Shown piece by piece: positions 5,757-6,429 of a stretch of DNA of 6,429 nucleotides. Below the pieces are notes generated by a model. The model was given only the letters and a program-made list of their open reading frames with translations. It was not told the origin of the DNA and searched no databases. Positions within the stretch are counted from its first letter, which is position 1. Every line of letters starts with the position of its first letter. Location: contig DASTOB010000125.1 of the NCBI GenBank assembly GCA_035720425.1, positions 1 to 6,429 of the forward strand. Direction: 5' to 3'. The translations under genes were made by a program, and so were the position numbers. The DNA is from DASTOB01 sp035720425 (GTDB taxonomy: Bacteria; Chloroflexota; Limnocylindria; Limnocylindrales; CSP1-4).

Positions 5757-5881
5757 GATCGGCCGCCGCGCGGGAGGGTGCGCGGCACGCCGTGACGAGC
5801 CGCGGGCGGGACCGCGCGTGAACCCGCCTCCGTCGAGAAAGGAGGACCGGCGACCGATCAGCACCGTCGTCCCCACGGTGC
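5757..5881 (+). ncRNA. Candidate structured leader RNA (possible riboswitch or T-box-like element)
   Basis: A closing stem pairs GATCGG (5757-5762) with CCGATC (5854-5859) and, past a 2x2 internal loop, GCCG (5765-5768) with CGGC (5848-5851). Inside are two abutting hairpins with 12-base loops: CGCGGC/GCCGCG (5781-5786/5799-5804) and GGCGGG/CCCGCC (5805-5810/5823-5828). ACGC in the first loop (5787-5790) can pair with GCGT in the second (5816-5819). CCTCC (5827-5831) can instead pair with GGAGG (5841-5845), excluding the second hairpin. A perfect 7-bp hairpin (GCACCGT/ACGGTGC, 5861-5867/5875-5881) follows. GGGCGGGACCGCG at 5804-5816 resembles the T-box core, but U is replaced by C in the tRNA-binding position. 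No known class fits. In GC-rich DNA some of these stems are expected by chance. Confidence 0.3.
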
Positions 5882-5982
5882 GCCGGCGGCCCAGGCGCCG
5901 CCCCTCGTCCCAGCGTCATCGCCCGGCACCGCGCTGTCGATGCCGGCTCGTTCCGCTCCCGGGCGGGAGACGTCCGGGTCGA

Positions 5983-6009
5983 CTCGCCGGTGGCCCAAAT
6001 TCCGGCGAG
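5983..6009 (+). promoter_or_regulatory. Perfect 8-bp hairpin just before the permease ribosome-binding site
   Basis: CTCGCCGG (5983-5990) and CCGGCGAG (6002-6009) form a perfect stem around an 11-base, partly AT-rich loop. It ends 11 bases before the ribosome-binding site at 6021. There is no T-run after it, so it is not a typical intrinsic terminator. It may stabilise the mRNA 5' end or affect ribosome access. Confidence 0.45.
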
Positions 6010-6031
6010 CCGCACAGCCAGGGAGGAATTG

Positions 6032-6429
6032 ATGACTCAAGGCCGATCACGCGAGGACGTCATCAAGCAGGACATCCGGGACCTGCACCGGCTCGGCTAT
6101 GCGCAGGAGCTGTTCCGCACGATGGGCGGCTTCAGCAACTTCGCGATCAGCTTCTCGATCATTTCGATCCTGACCGGCGCGGTCATCCTGTACGACTACG
6201 GACTGGCCTGGGCCGGCACCGCCGCCGTGCTCATCGGCTGGCCGCTCGTCACGGTCTTCGTGCTCACGATCGCGGCCTCGATGGCCGAGATCGCGTCCGC
6301 CTACCCGACCGCCGGAGGCCTCTACTACTGGGCCTCCAAGATGAAGAACAAGAACTGGGGCTGGTGGACCGCATGGTTCAACCTGATCGGCCAGTTCGCG
6401 ATCGTGGCCGGCATCAACTACGCGGCCGC
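6032..6429 (+). CDS. APC-superfamily amino-acid/amine permease, N-terminal 132 residues (truncated by window)
   Basis: The start ATG 6032 is backed by the strong ribosome-binding site GGGAGGA at 6021-6027. The visible part shows a short cytoplasmic head, then LFRTMGGFSNFAISFSIIS (27-45) leading into membrane segment 1, a second segment (about 62-84), and MAEIASAYPTAGGLYYWAS (84-102). A third segment follows (about 109-131). The FSNFAISFSIIS block and the AEIxSAYPTAGGLYYW block are hallmarks of the amino acid/choline/GABA permease branch of the APC superfamily, cation- or proton-coupled importers of about 500 residues with 12 membrane helices. The helix 1 substrate-site region is present. The substrate cannot be told from this part. 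The gene runs off the window and has an unusually long leader, suggesting regulation by RNA structure. Confidence 0.92.
   Translation, partial: MTQGRSREDVIKQDIRDLHRLGYAQELFRTMGGFSNFAISFSIISILTGAVILYDYGLAWAGTAAVLIGWPLVTVFVLTIAASMAEIASAYPTAGGLYYWASKMKNKNWGWWTAWFNLIGQFAIVAGINYAA

Larger units (their letters stand above)
5659..6031. other. 373-base gene-free region: permease promoter and long leader
   Basis: No convincing reading frame covers this stretch; frames that stay open are Arg/Pro/Gly-rich shadows without a start and ribosome-binding site. The frame of the permease is open upstream only back to a TGA at 5819-5821 and has no start codon with a ribosome-binding site before 6032. The stretch holds a candidate promoter (5720-5747), a folded block closed by a long-range stem (5757-5859), a perfect 7-bp hairpin (5861-5881), a 5-bp hairpin (5956-5969), a perfect 8-bp hairpin (5983-6009) and the ribosome-binding site of the permease. 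Confidence 0.7.

Noticed and set aside
5781..5828. Guanidine-II (mini-ykkC) riboswitch, suggested by two adjacent hairpins and an ACGA near a loop end
   Set aside because: That class needs ACGR tetraloops closed directly by the stems; here the loops are 12 bases long and only one contains ACGA.
5838..5845. AAAGGAGG as a ribosome-binding site for a small leader gene
   Set aside because: No ATG, GTG or TTG lies within usable distance downstream; the nearest GTG is over 30 bases away and opens an arginine-rich shadow frame. Pairing with CCTCC upstream is the better explanation.

Overview
This is a GC-rich (roughly 70% by eye) bacterial fragment of ordinary chromosomal character. No insertion sequence, phage gene, CRISPR array, tRNA or rRNA is visible. 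The mix of features recalls high-GC Chloroflexota (Limnocylindria-like lineages) or, second choice, Actinomycetota: a secreted Asp-box beta-propeller lipoprotein, mini-PadR regulators beside membrane proteins, a Tat-type Rieske protein, and a likely leaderless gene behind a TACAAT box. This placement is inference; no marker gene settles it.

Layout. (1) 1-156 (+): C-terminus of a class II fumarase/aspartase-family enzyme, probably fumarase. (2) 199-1401 (+): a secreted lipoprotein predicted to be a seven-bladed beta-propeller. It converges on the next block with only 17 bases between. (3) 4760 down to 1419 (-): a tightly packed six-gene operon, read in the order Cu/Zn superoxide dismutase (sodC), degenerate mini-PadR, canonical mini-PadR, membrane protein A, Tat-exported Rieske 2Fe-2S protein, membrane protein B. 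Four of its five junctions are overlaps (10, 4, 4 and 4 bases) and the other is a 10-base gap. (4) 4761-4875: a short divergent control region. It holds a near-consensus promoter for the operon (TTGACA-16-TATATA), a plausible leaderless promoter for the rightward gene, and three contiguous 15-bp direct repeats lying on the -10 box and start of the sodC transcript. (5) 4876-5658 (+): a cytoplasmic protein resembling the LolA/RseB beta-fold. (6) 5659-6031: a gene-free leader with a candidate promoter and several perfect hairpins. (7) 6032-6429 (+): start of an APC-superfamily amino-acid/amine permease, cut by the window edge.

How the parts may work together. The operon joins an exported superoxide-detoxifying enzyme, a membrane-anchored Rieske protein facing the same compartment, two membrane proteins sharing an N-terminal LYPxxWRxRYGDE domain, and two PadR-type repressor candidates. 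The 15-bp repeats are the obvious candidate operator for autoregulation by one or both PadR proteins. The simplest reading is a PadR-controlled cell-envelope redox or oxidative-stress module. The gene order, overlaps, motifs and repeats are directly visible; the shared function is inference. The second point of interest is the long structured leader of the permease, which may be a cis-regulatory RNA.
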